DNA from: Cervus elaphus
Taxonomy: Eukaryota > Chordata > Mammalia > Artiodactyla > Cervidae
NCBI RefSeq assembly: GCF_910594005.1
Contig: NC_057831.1
Location: 37,344,001-37,408,000, forward strand
Reading direction: 5' to 3'
Length of the DNA: 64,000 bases
In this document: one piece after another, positions 9,018 through 19,855 of the stretch
How the letters are laid out: the number at the start of each line of letters is the position of its first letter
Position numbering within the stretch: the first letter of the stretch is position 1
Notes under the pieces: generated by a model
The model's input: the letters and a program-made list of their open reading frames with translations, nothing else
The model's database searches: none
What the model was told of the DNA's origin: nothing
Translations under genes and position numbers: made by a program

Positions 9018-9310
9018 GGCCCCTGCGCAAGGATGACACGCAAATTCGTGAAGCATTCCATATTTAAAAAAATAAAATAAAAACTAGGAATAAAGCTACC
9101 ATATGACCCAGCAATCCCATTACTGGACATACACCCTGAGAAAACTATAATTGAAAAAGACACATGTACTCCAATGTTCATTGCTGCGCTGTATACAACA
9201 GCCAAGACATGGAAGCAACCTAGATGTCCACCAACAGATGAATGGATAAAGAAGTTGTGGTACATACATACAATGGAATATTACTCAGCCATAAAAAGGA
9301 ACTCGTTTGA
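8431..9310. mobile_element. L1 with 5' inversion (twin-priming structure)
   Basis: Two L1 pieces point in opposite directions. 8431-8870 is the L1 3' end on the minus strand. 8871-9310 is the end of ORF2 on the plus strand, broken by a U6 retrocopy. In an intact L1 the right piece would end exactly where the left piece begins (CTCGTTTGA joined to TGAGTCAGTT), so one insertion whose 5' part was inverted explains both. No clear target-site duplication was found. Confidence 0.85.
8961..9065 (+). pseudogene. U6 snRNA retrocopy, near full length
   Basis: The sequence matches U6 spliceosomal RNA from its first base (GTGCTCGCTTCGGCAGCACA) to the terminal CCATATTT, with two differences I can see: T to C in CATAYACTAAA near 8982 and G to A in GAAGCATTCC near 9055. 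The ACAGAGA box and the AGATTAGC segment are intact. It is followed by an A-rich tail (9066-9078) and flanked by perfect 14 bp direct repeats AAAAACTAGGAATA (8947-8960 and 9079-9092). The cut site TT|AAAA fits the L1 endonuclease. These are marks of L1-mediated retroposition. The upstream DNA is L1 sequence, not a U6 promoter (no proximal sequence element or TATA box at the expected spacing was seen), so it is probably not transcribed as a U6 gene. Confidence 0.96.
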
Positions 9311-10077
9311 AGTTTTTTTGAAAGTTCAGACATGAAATTAGAATATTTCAGAAATACAAAAAAAAATCCCCCAAACTTTGTATCCTATTGCTCAATAAAT
9401 TAGCCAACAAAACTCAGCTCCTTAAAAAATAGTCTATCAATAAATAGTAGTGTCACTTAAAAAAGTTTCATTTTAGACCCATAGAATTGTTATAGAGTAA
9501 ATAAATATTCAATAAATTGTTAATGAGTAAGCAATCAACTCTCCATCCATAGCACCTAATTCTGAACATATAATTCTTGTTTATCAATACAATGCATGGG
9601 TGCTATGCTTGAGTCCATATGGATCTTATTCATGTTTGCATCTGCATTTTCCTGCTAGGACTCAGTAAATGGGCAACAGTGAATGAAGGAACACTAATAA
9701 TGCTTACACCTATGGGGGCTGCAACTAACTTAATTTTACTGTTAGCTCCAGAGAGCTGCACAACTGCTGGGTCCTCAGAACAACTTATATATACATTTAA
9801 AAATGCTATTGCAGACTTTGAAGAGCCAGCCCCCTCTTTCATTCTCTAAGAGGTTCTTGCCAAGCTCTTTAACTTGTCCGGATCTCAGGTTTCTTGATAA
9901 AGTTAATTGAGATGATTTTTAATATCAGTTTCAGCTCTAAGAGTTTGCAATTTTGTTTTTTTATAGTCCCATGAGTAATAAAATATTGCCAAAGCAATAG
10001 AAAAAACAAACAGGTTTTCAAAATAGAGATGGTGTCAAGATTGTAAGAGAAGTTCAGGTTAAAAACCAGAAAAAGAA
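9311..10077. other. Intergenic, nothing recognised
   Basis: AT-rich sequence. A 76-codon frame at 9619-9849 has no recognisable family and is mirrored by a similar open frame on the other strand, so it is probably chance. Confidence 0.5.
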
Positions 10078-10428
10078 GATTTTTTAAAAATTTATTCTAA
10101 ATTGGAGTATAATTGCTTTGCAATGCTGTGTTGGTTTCTGCCATATAACAATGTGAATCAGCCGTAAGTATACATATATTGCTTCCCTCTTGAGCCTCCC
10201 TCCTACCCTGCCCCTCATCCCCCTCTCTAGGTTGTCACAGAGCACTGGGCTAGCTCCCTGTGTTATTCAGCAAACCTCTCACTAGCTATTTGTTTTACCC
10301 ACTGTAGTGTGTATGTATCAATGCTGCTCTCTCAGTTCATCCCACTCTTTCCTTCCTCTGCTGTGTCCACACATCTGTTCTCTATGTCTGCATCTCTATT
10401 CCTGCCCTGCAAATAGGTCCATCAGTAA
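10078..10428 (-). mobile_element. L1 3' fragment
   Basis: 5'-truncated ruminant L1 3' end in reverse orientation: A-rich tail at 10078-10095, the TTGGTTTCTGCCATA block near 10130, CTAGGTTGTCACAGAGCAC near 10228 and the CTGTGTCCACACATCTGTTC block near 10365. Confidence 0.9.
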
Positions 10429-11485
10429 AAAGGGAAGACTTAAACACAAAGAATCCCTGATGTGAAAAGTTGAAGAGTCTTCAAGGTGTTTTTTAGTAAA
10501 CTATCATGTATTTTTTGCTATATTTTAAATCATGGATAAAAATTTATATAATAATTTTATAATATTAATAAAAGTAAAACCTTTAATTTTTAAAGAGTAG
10601 AGAAATAACTCCTAACATATGACTCTCATGAGTCAATCTTTGATGGTCTGAGAATTTTATATTCTTACCTCCCCCAAAATGAGTTTTCTAGAGGCATTTT
10701 TCTCAATATGGGTCATGTGAATTTCTTTCAGATTCTTTTACACCAAGAATAGGAGATCAAGGACAAAGTAACTGAAAAGGTTGTCTTGTTTCTTTCCTGG
10801 AAGATGCCCTCTGTGGTTTTAGGAGGCAATTTCATTGCCAAACAGATCAGGAACATCAGGCTTCTGCATAATCTGGTGATGTTTTTAGATTTTCCTTTCC
10901 CACACTCATATCCTCTTTATTTTCAAGCATCTGTGGATAAGAATGGTTTAGAAACCTATTAATTTCACTTTGTACGTGATGAAATTATTCAAGAATCAAA
11001 GTTTGTGACCTATTCCTCTCCTCTTTTCACCCATTTCATGCTTAGCAAATTTCTGCTTGTTTTTTCTGTGAGAAATACTTCCCTGTAATTTATCTTTTCT
11101 ATAGTAACAAAGAGTAATCCCAGAGTTTCTGCCTTTGTTCATTAAAAGGAGAGCTATTCAAAATAATAAGAAAGGGAATTATATAGGTTTTTGTGGAACA
11201 CCTATAATGTACTAGATTTGAAAGTATATATTATGTCTAATATGCTTAACAATCTATGAATTCAGTGTTATGACCTTAATTTTTCAGTTAATTATAATAG
11301 AAGACATCTGCTGTGCAGTCACTTCTATATACATGATTATATTCACTCTTTACAAAAACTTTGAATGTAATATGTTTAGGGTTAAGTAAAGGCCCAGAGG
11401 AGTGAGTGGTTAGTTCTACAATTTTGGGTAGGAAGACTTCCTAGAAGACTCTGGAATACAATACGGAGGAGGAATTGATGTTTTC
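10429..11485. other. Intergenic, nothing recognised
   Basis: AT-rich, few CpG. No repeat, exon or structured RNA was recognised. Confidence 0.5.
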
Positions 11486-12078
11486 CATCTTTTTATTTAA
11501 AAAAAACAAACTATGGTTGATTTACAATGTTGTATTAATTTCTGTTGTACTGCAAAGTGATTCAGTTATGCATACATTTATGCATTCTTTTTTAAAAATT
11601 CTTTTTCATTATGGCTTGTGACAGGATATTGAGTATTATTCCCTGTGCTATACAGTAGGACCCTGTTTATCCATTCTCTGTGTAATGGTTTTTATCTGCT
11701 AACCCCAAACTCCCAATCGCCCCTTCCTCCCTCTCCCTTGGCAACAACAAGCCTGTTCTCTGTGAGTCTGTTTCTGTTTCATGGGTAAGTTCATTTGTGT
11801 CATATTTTATATTCTACATGTAAGTGATATCATATGGTATTTGTCTTTCTCTTTCTAATTTACTTAGTGTGATAATCTCTAAGTCCATCCATGTTGCTTC
11901 AAATGGCATTATTCATTTTTTTATGGCTGGGTAGTATTCCATTGTATATATGTACCACATCTTTATCCACTCATCTACAGATGGACATTTAGGTTGCTTC
12001 CATGTTTTGGCTATTGTGAATAGTGTTGCTGTGAACGTAGGTATATATGTATCTTTTTGAATTGTAGTTTTGAGAGAC
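11486..12078 (-). mobile_element. Older L1 fragment (ORF2 end and 3' UTR)
   Basis: Reverse-oriented L1 running from the 3' tail (11486) through the 3' UTR into the ORF2 end (GGTAGTATTCCATTGTATAT near 11930, GGTTGCTTCCATGTTTTGGC near 11992). Clearly more diverged from the ruminant-young type than the copy at 33-38 kb. Confidence 0.88.
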
Positions 12079-12391
12079 TAACTTCTAAGATGTGAATCAA
12101 AATTATAAGCATTCAACTTTGACCAATCTTCATTGAAAAAAAAAACAAGCATACAGCAGAAGCTGTAAGTTACAATGATATTGATGAGAAATCCTTTAGA
12201 GGGTGAATAACATTTTTGTTAATAGGTTCAAATCTAATAAAAATGTAAAGCTTTATTTTTCCACATATGCTATGCAGCTAAATCATGGTACAGTCATGAG
12301 CCACACAATGTGATAGAAGGTTAGTATGTCTCTCGTAATCTCGTACTGTTGTGAGTCAGCAGTTCAATGATTACTGATTGTGGGTTAATAT

Positions 12392-12627
12392 CATTGCATG
12401 TGTGTGTGCTAAGTTGCTTCAGTTGTGTCTGACTCTTTTTGACTTTTGGACTGTAGCCTGCCAGGCTCCTCTGTCCATGGGATTCTCCAGGCAAGAATAC
12501 TGGAGTGGGCTGCCATGCAACCCACTTCTCCAGGGGATCTTTCTGACCCAGGGATTGAACCCACATCTTTTTTGTCTCCTGTGTTGACAGGCGGGTACTT
12601 TACCACCAGTGCCACTTGGGAAGCCCA
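12392..12627 (-). mobile_element. Bov-tA SINE
   Basis: Near full-length reverse Bov-tA: Bov-A body from about 12392, CTGTCCATGGGATTCTCC near 12471 and the tRNA-like end GGGAAGCCCA near 12625. Confidence 0.92.
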
Positions 12628-12778
12628 TACTTAATATGATGACCTTAAATATTAGTTTTTTTTCATTAGCTAAATTTTGAGTGAATCACTCATCATATTT
12701 TGACAGGGACCAAAAATCTAGACAGGCATATTTCATAGTTAGCCTTATGTCTTACTACATTTAGTACTTTTATACTCA

Positions 12779-13470
12779 ACATTCAAAAAACTAAGATCAT
12801 GGCATCCAGTCCCATCACTTTATGGCAGTCCCATCACTTTATGGCAAACAGATGGGGAAACAATGGAAACAGTGACAGAATTTATTTTCTTGGGCTCCAA
12901 AATCTGCAGATGGTGACTGCAGCCATGAAATTAAAAGATGCTTGCTCCTTGGAAGAAAAGCTGTTACAAATCTATACAGCATATTAAAAAGCAGAGACAT
13001 TACTTTACTGACAAAGTCCATATTGTCAAAGTGATGATTTTTCTAATAGTCATGTATGGATGTGAGAGTTGGACCATAGAGAAAGCTGAGTGCTGAGGAA
13101 TTGATGCTCTAGAACTGTGGTGTTGGAGAAGACTCTTGAGAGTCCCTTGGACAGCAAGGAGATCAAACCAGTCAATCCTAAAGGAAATCAGTCCTGAATA
13201 TGCATTGGAAGGACTGATACTGAAGCTGAAACTGTAATAAATTGGCCACCTGATGCGAAGAACTGACTAATTCTAAAAGACCCTAATACTGGGAAAGATT
13301 GAAGGCAGGAGGAGAAAGGCAGGAGGATGAGATGGTTGGATGGCATCACTGACTGACTGGACATAAGTTTGAGCAAGCTCTGGGACTTGGTGATGGACAG
13401 GGAAGCCTGGTATGCTGCGGTCCATGAGGTCGCAAAGAGTCGGATATGACTGAGCAACCGAACTGAACTG
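12779..13470 (+). mobile_element. BovB (RTE) LINE, 3' part
   Basis: 5'-truncated BovB starting at AAAACTAAGATCATGGCATC and ending at the standard CGAACTGAACTG 3' end. It covers the region after the reverse transcriptase, with several stops. Near its start a 19 bp unit (AGTCCCATCACTTTATGGC) is repeated in tandem. Confidence 0.92.
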
Positions 13471-13478
13471 TTACCTGA

Positions 13479-13588
13479 GGAGAGCAAGGCAACCCACTCC
13501 ACTATTTTTGCCTGGAGAATCCTCATGGACAGAGGAACCTGGCAGGCTACAGTTGCAGAGTCCAACATGACTGAATGACTAAGCACTT
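13479..13588 (+). mobile_element. Bov-A SINE fragment
   Basis: Matches the Bov-A unit (CAACCCACTCCACTATTTTT, CCTGGCAGGCTACAG, GACTGAATGACTAAGCA) directly after the BovB end. The shared 3' sequence of BovB and Bov-A is known, and the two may be independent insertions. Confidence 0.75.
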
Positions 13589-13654
13589 ATATACCTACCA
13601 TAATGTTGTGGTAAGTAACTGCTGGCTTTACACTGAAGATTCATAATCTTCAAG

Positions 13655-13990
13655 TAGTTGCTGGGAAGCAGCTGCCCAGCTGAAACTACACTTCCCAGCC
13701 TTCCTTGCAGCTGGGTGTGGCTGAGTGACTAGCTGTTGCCAGTGGAATGGGAAATAAAGTTGTATGTTTCACATTCAAGCTCAAGTGCCTCAAAACTAAG
13801 TATGTCTCCTCCATAGTCTTCTTCACCATTTGGCTGAATGGAAAGAACTCTGAAACATTTTTGGAGGGCAGAAATCCAAGGAGGAGATAGCTTGAACTGT
13901 CAGTTGACTAGGGACCCTGGTATTGGATACTGTATGAAGGAGAAACTTGTTTCTGTTACCATATACCCCAGTTATCTGTTACAGTAACAG
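13655..13990. repeat. Possible ancient interspersed repeat, unclassified
   Basis: The block with ACTACACTTCCCAGCCTTCC and TTGCAGCTGGGTGTGGC resembles a dispersed mammalian repeat that I cannot name with certainty, possibly an old LTR or DNA element. Confidence 0.4.
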
Positions 13991-16230
13991 GTGTAACATT
14001 AATTAATGCAACTCTGTACACATCATAATTCTCAATCCATAGTTTTTGAATGTTAGCATCTGTGTGCCAGATCATTAGACACATGAGTTTGGATTTAAAC
14101 TGTGGTACCATAACTCACATGTACATATTACACATATATGATTTCTATTTTATAATTTCTGTTTATTTAAATTTCTATTCATTTTTGATTCCCCATTTCT
14201 AAAACACTGAATTAGTCCTTGTGAAATTCTCATCTATTAAAATTGGAGTTAATTACTTTATACATTAAGTACATCAATTCTAAAAGGAGATGATGTATAG
14301 TATCAGTAGATATTTTAAGTGATTAAGTTAACAGGTTTCTCTTGATTGTCTATTTTTGTTTTTCCCACTTTTAACAGAAGAGGATTAGCCTTGGTACAGG
14401 TTTTAGTGAATAGAGTCTGATGTTGGAAACCAGGGAACCTGAGGTCTTTGTTGACTATACTGCAAGCTCTATTAAATATTCAGTTAGTTTGCCTGTGAAA
14501 AGAGAGAGGCTACAGTTATCGCCCAATAAATAATAAATTGATATTGGAACTTCTGACTATTCACACAGTATCATTTGCTTTTATTTCTTAATTAGATGAC
14601 TAATTAGTGTCGTTTGGGTACCTTTTGCTTTTGGGCCTTGTGTTCATCAAGGGGTGGGTGGGCAAGTAGGGATGAAATTAAAATCAACTTACCTAGTTAT
14701 ATTTGAGGACTTGAAGTCATATCCTCTGAAGGTTTTGGATGACTTCTCTTCCCTGCTAGGAATGTATTTATAGATTGATTTTAGTTTTAGTTGCCTTTTA
14801 CCAGATTAAATATTGTGTAAGTGGTAAGTTCGAGGAAACTTGAAGAGTTTTAAAACATTTTACCATGGTTCCCACTGTAGAGATGACCATAATTAGAGGA
14901 AACGGTAGATTAAGTTAGAAACTGTCTATGGTTGGGAGCTGGAGTTTTGACACTTTCCTGTATATTTCACTGATATTCCCCAAACCGTAGTGGTCTTTTG
15001 GTCTGTGGATCATAGCTTAGCCAGAGTTCTTAGTGGGGCAGTGAAAGAGGTGGCATATGGCATCTCAGCAGAGCTGGTACACCCACTCGTCTAGGTTGGG
15101 AGGAAGTGGAGGTTGGGGTCAGGAGAGCAGCCTTTTCCCGCTTTTAGACAGTGCCAGAATGTCTCAGGCTGGAGTTTCACTTTATTTTTGTTTATGTGGA
15201 GTTGGTTCAGACACAAGTGAAATTGTGGTGTCTTAACCTCTAGTAAGATTTCAGACTTATATCTTGCTTCATCAAGCTTGGTCACTTAAGGATCTAGTTT
15301 GTATTTTAGAGGTGATAGTATTCTGAATTTAGAAAGATGAAAGAGACACACTTTGATTTAAACCTCATAATCTTTGAATGCTTGGGGATGTAAATTAATG
15401 AAAGCATTTAACTTCTTTTTAAGGAAAAAGACAAGAATCATATACACAGGAAGTCTGTTTTCCTAAAATATATTTTACTTTCATAGTATTTTCATTAAAT
15501 TGGGCAACTGACTTATTTCTGGTGGTCCTATCTTCTCTCCTGAGTGTTAACCACATGAGCAAGAGAACTAGGATTGGGAAATAAATTCAATTAAATTTTA
15601 TTCCACTGTACCAGCTATGTGTGAACATAAAGCTGTCTGTGTGTAGCTCTTTCATAGGAAGGATTGGAGTCTTTTTCCTTTTTAAACAAAAATCCATGAA
15701 ACATAAAAATATATAATAAATATTTGAGAGATCTTGGGAAAATGCTATGAAATGAATAAAAATTATACATATTTGAGTAAATTTAGCAGAAAAATAGAAA
15801 ATGAGAAAATGTCATTATATATTTGGGCTTATAAATATTAATTTTAGTTGCCTTGAAGCAACATAATTTAGTACCAAATGCTTAAAAACACTAATCTAGT
15901 CAATAGAATTTTAAAATGTGGATTGTATATACTGTTCAGCTAATAAAAAATTTTATTTGAAAAAAAATAGGTAGAAGGAATCCCAAAAGATAAAGAGGAG
16001 ACCTCTATTAAAGATAGCATTTCCCAATCTAACACTATTGTTATAGTCCTAGAATCTCCCAAGTACCTGGAAGAGAAATGGTAACAGGGCAGGGCATTGA
16101 GAGAAGGAAGGGTAGTTCTTTCCTTGTGGCTCTCTTCTAGTTCTAAGACTGCTTAGATTCTAGATGGGCAGAAAATCACTAAAAATGGAGATCAGAGCAC
16201 CAGTCTCAGTTCAAGTAAAAAGGTATCTTC
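13991..16230. other. Intergenic, nothing recognised
   Basis: AT-rich, no exon-like or repeat sequence that I can name. Open frames are short. The 64-codon minus frame at 15091-15285 has no recognisable family. Confidence 0.45.
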
Positions 16231-16234
16231 TGTG

Positions 16235-16236
<2 letters not shown>

Positions 16237-16330
<94 letters not shown>
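16237..16330. repeat. (AC)47 microsatellite
   Basis: Uninterrupted AC for 94 bases, 47 units. It directly adjoins L1 sequence beginning AATAGAGTACTACTCAGCC, a place where L1 normally has a short ACACACAATGGAATA stretch, so the microsatellite probably grew from the L1. An array this long and pure is almost certainly length-polymorphic. Confidence 0.99.
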
Positions 16331-16333
<3 letters not shown>

Positions 16334-16951
16334 AGAGTACTACTCAGCCATGAAGAAGAGTGGAAGAATGCCATTTGCAGCAATAAGGATGGACCTAGTA
16401 CCACTTATATGTAGAATCTAAAAAATCATACAAATGAACTTATTTACAAAACAGAAATAGAGTCACAGACAGAAAAAAATTTATGGTTACCAAAGGGAAA
16501 AAGGGAGGGGGATAAATTAGGAATTTGAGATTAACAGATGCACATTACCATATACAAAATGGATAAACAACAACGATCTACTGAACAGCACAATCGTGTC
16601 CGACTCTTTGCGACCCCGTGGACTGTAGCCTACCAGGCTCCTCCATTCATGGGATTCTCCAGGCAAGAATACTGGAGTGGGTTGCCATTTCCTTCTCCAG
16701 GGGATCTTCCCGACCCAGGGATCAAACCCGGGTCTCCCGCATTGCAGGCAGATTTGCTTTAACCTCTGAGCCACCAGGGAAGCCCACTGAACAGCAGAGG
16801 CAACTATATTCAGTATCTTATAATAATCTATGAAGGGAAAAAAATCTGAAAAGGAATATATACATATTACTGAATCACTTTGCTGTGAACCAGAAACTAA
16901 CACAACATTGTAAATCAACTATACTTCAATAAAAAATAAAACAAAGAAAGG
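16331..16951 (+). mobile_element. L1 3' fragment split by a Bov-tA
   Basis: Plus-strand L1 from the ORF2 end (CTACTCAGCCATGAAGAAGA near 16340) through the 3' UTR (CTAACACAACATTGTAAATC near 16897) to the A-rich tail near 16945. A reverse Bov-tA interrupts it at 16591-16785. Confidence 0.92.
16591..16785 (-). mobile_element. Bov-tA SINE nested in L1
   Basis: Reverse Bov-tA bounded by perfect 11 bp direct repeats ACTGAACAGCA (16580-16590 and 16786-16796), which define its ends to the base. The Bov-A tail is short. Confidence 0.96.
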
Positions 16952-17037
16952 TATCTCCAAATATAGTCAAATCAGTGTATTGAGAAAGCATCATGGGAAT
17001 TGGCATGAGCTGGGGGACTTCTTCTTGGTATCTGTTT

Positions 17038-17172
17038 GTTTGTTTTTTTTCCCATTTATTTTTATTAGTTGGAGGCTAATTACTTTACAATATTGTAGTG
17101 GTTTTTGCCATACATTGACATGAATCAGCCATGGATTTACATGTATTCCCCATCCCGATCCCCCCTCCCACC
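17038..17172 (-). mobile_element. Very short L1 3' insertion with 14 bp TSD
   Basis: Only 135 bp of L1 3' end including the T-rich tail. Perfect direct repeats CTTGGTATCTGTTT flank it at 17024-17037 and 17173-17186. It carries the TTAGTTGGAGGCTAATTACT variant of the 3' end shared with the copy at 49.5 kb. Confidence 0.93.
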
Positions 17173-17254
17173 CTTGGTATCTGTTTTAACCAGGTGCCAA
17201 ATTGAAAGACTTCCAACTGTATTTACCTTTTGTTTTACCTTTCTAGATATCTCT

Positions 17255-17578
17255 CAGCAAGCTCTTGGGCCAAATCCACTACTTATTTTTGTAAATAAAG
17301 TCTTATTGGAACATGGCCACGCCCATTTATTTATGTAGTGTCTATGGCTGCTTTTGGAGAAGGAAATGGCAACCCACTCTAGTGTTCTTGCCTGGAGAAT
17401 TCCATGGACAGAGGAGCCTGGTGGGTGTCCATGGGGTCACAAGGAGTCCGACACGACTGAGCGACTTCACTTTCACTTTTCATGGCTGCTTTAGAGCTAG
17501 AGAGTAGTGTTGAGTAGTTGGAATAGAGACCATCTGGCCTGCAAAGCTTAAAATATTTAATACCATCTGTCCCTTTAA
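17255..17578. repeat. Ancient DNA-transposon-like repeat split by Bov-A
   Basis: The blocks TTTTGTAAATAAAGTCTTAT, GGCCACGCCCATTTATTTAT and, after the SINE, GGCCTGCAAAGCTTAAAATA belong to a widely dispersed mammalian non-autonomous DNA transposon (hAT type, from memory). The two halves are contiguous once the Bov-A is removed. Confidence 0.7.
17355..17481 (+). mobile_element. Bov-A SINE (monomer)
   Basis: Plus-strand Bov-A unit (GGAGAAGGAAATGGCAACCC to TTCACTTTCACTTTTC) with perfect 11 bp direct repeats ATGGCTGCTTT at 17344-17354 and 17482-17492. Confidence 0.95.
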
Positions 17579-18285
17579 GGGCTCAGTCCTGTTCCAGAGG
17601 AAAGATCTTTCTTTTTAAATCTATTCTTTAACTCAAGTATGTGAGTCAGTCTCTCACCCTAGTTCCAGCACTGTCATTTCTAGCTACTTCAAGCCAGTTT
17701 TGAGTTGTGAACAGTATTCCATGTGTGGTGTCTGATATAGGGACCTGGCTTTGAATCATGCAATACAACGCTTTCTATTTTGTTTTCTCTCATCCTCATA
17801 ATGTCCTGCTTTACAGTGAACACAGGACACTGAATCAACTGTATTAAAGATAAGCCTTTAATGATCCTTAGAACTCTTTCTGATTATAAGCAATTGTTCA
17901 TTTGATACAATCTGGTAAATGTCCTTGGAATTTCTGTTGTGTGTAAATAGCCCTTCTTCCATGTGCTCATCTGATACCTGTCACTTTTTCTGCCTTGTCT
18001 ATATGATCCCTTGTGAGATAATTGTACAATGACACCTGTTGTTCCTACTCTCCAGCAACTCAAAATCTTAGTATCTCTTGTAAATCTGGGAATTTTAGTA
18101 TGAATAATTTTAATACCTTTATTTATTGTCTTGTAAGCATTTAAAGTGCTTTCACATTGATGATGTGAACTGATCTTGTAATGGTGTTTGTGGGAAAGGG
18201 ATCTGATTGGCTAGAGACAAGGATGCAAAGGAGACTTAAATTTTCACAGACCTAACTTGGATAGCTTTTAAATTTTGTATTGTAT
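17579..18285. other. Intergenic, nothing recognised
   Basis: No exon, structured RNA or nameable repeat was seen. Confidence 0.45.
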
Positions 18286-18800
18286 GTGTATTAGTTACCT
18301 ATTACTGGATAGCAATATAACCACAAATTTAGAAGCTTAAAATAACACACATTTATTACCTCATAGTTTCTGTAGGTCAAGAAACTAGGCATGGCTTCCT
18401 CACAAGCTGTAAGTGAAGTGTTGGCTGAGGCGAGTCTCATTGGAAGACTTGATTGTGAAAGGATCTGCTTCCAGGCTTACATGATTATTGGCAGTATTCA
18501 GCTCCTTGAGGACTTTTGGATTGAGAGCCTCAGTTCATAGTTGTTTGTTGGCTGGAGGCCTCTGTTCCTCTCCAACATGACAACTTTCTTCATCAAAGCA
18601 TGCAAGCTAAGAAAGCAATAGAAGGAGTCTGATAGCAACACAGAAGTCAAAATTTTACATCGTATACTTCTGTGGGACATCTTTGCCTGTTTCTGCTAAA
18701 ACAAGTCATTAGACCATCCCACATTCAAGGGTAGGGAATAACTTGAGGGCATGAATACCAGGAGTTGGGGATCCTAGAGAGATCATTTTAGAGTCTGCTT
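18286..18800 (-). repeat. MLT1-like (MaLR) LTR
   Basis: Starts with the reverse of the conserved MLT1 3' end (GTATTAGTTACCTATTACTG, then AGCTTAAAATAACACACATT) and runs some 500 bp with the usual internal blocks. Old and diverged. Subfamily not determined. Confidence 0.75.
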
Positions 18801-19004
18801 GTCACACCTGTGTGTATTATCTATTTACTGAAATGATATAAATAATTTTAGGCATTTAAGACAAATGAAAATGAAGTCTCAGAATAATGTGTGAAATGTT
18901 TTTATTTTTTTAAATAAAAAATGACATGTGCATAAATACATGTATGTCTATAAATGCACACAAAATGTTGAGAATGATACAGATCAATGATTTGTCTTTG
19001 TTCA

Positions 19005-19325
19005 AGGTGCAATAACAATACTGTAGACGGGGTGGCATATAAACAGCAAAGGTTTATTTCTTACAGTTCTGGAGGCTGAAAAGTCCTAGAGAAGACACTG
19101 GCAGATTAGATGTATGGTGAGAGCCCACTTCCTTGTTCATAGATGGCCACCTTTTTGCTGTGTCTTCTTATGGCAGAATTGATTAGGGAGCTCTCTGGGG
19201 TCTCTAGTACTATTCATAATCAATCCACCCTTATGACCTAATAACTTCCAAAAGACCCTACCTCCTAAAGTCTACATGCTGGGGATTAGGCTTCAATATA
19301 GAATTGTGAAAAGACAAAAAATATT
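19005..19325 (-). repeat. MaLR-type LTR, second copy
   Basis: Reverse-oriented: TTACAGTTCTGGAGGCTGAA near 19062, then the CTTATGACCTAATAACTTCC and ACCTCCTAAAGTCTACATGC blocks. Reads as MLT1/MST type. Confidence 0.75.
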
Positions 19326-19855
19326 CATACTATAGAAGTGATTACTTCTATGGAAGGGAGTGTGAGAGGAATGAGTATAAAGGAAATAATAGTTTAATAG
19401 TTTATAGTTTAATAATAGTTTAATCTGTGTCTTTGTTTTCTTCCAAGAAAAAGAAATTAGGATAATTTTATAAAGTTATAGAGAATAAATGGCATTCCAA
19501 TGGCATATGTTCACTTAATCATAGGATCAGGACTCAAGCATAATTTTCCTAAATGTCACAGATTTTTTTCCTATTTATTTATTGGATTATTTATTTCTAA
19601 ACTGAATTGTTTTATTCAGAAAACTTATTAAAATTATTTATAAGAATGATAGATATTAGTTTGTTTTCTGATGCCTGGCTAATCTCATTAGGTGGCAATC
19701 TCTATTCAGTATGTTTGATAATTAAGCCATTTTTAAACCATGATAAAACAGAATATTTAATCCTAGGATAATGTTGCCAGATTTAGCAAATGAAAATATA
19801 AGAAGCCTTGTTAAATTTGAATTTACTGTTTTGGGTGTTTTGGGTTTTTTTTAAC
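19326..19855. other. Intergenic, AT-rich
   Basis: AT-rich with a small local duplication of TAGTTTAAT-type units near 19390-19425. No gene was seen. Confidence 0.45.

Noticed and set aside
8961..9065. A functional U6 snRNA gene
   Set aside because: It has an A-rich tail and perfect target-site duplications and sits within L1 sequence without a U6-type promoter, so it is a retrocopy.
9619..9849. 76-codon plus ORF, with a 70-codon ORF on the opposite strand
   Set aside because: No family features, and overlapping frames on both strands are what a locally stop-poor chance stretch gives.
16164..16421. ORFs encoding long poly(His-Thr) or poly(Cys-Val) tracts
   Set aside because: Translation of the AC microsatellite; no gene context.
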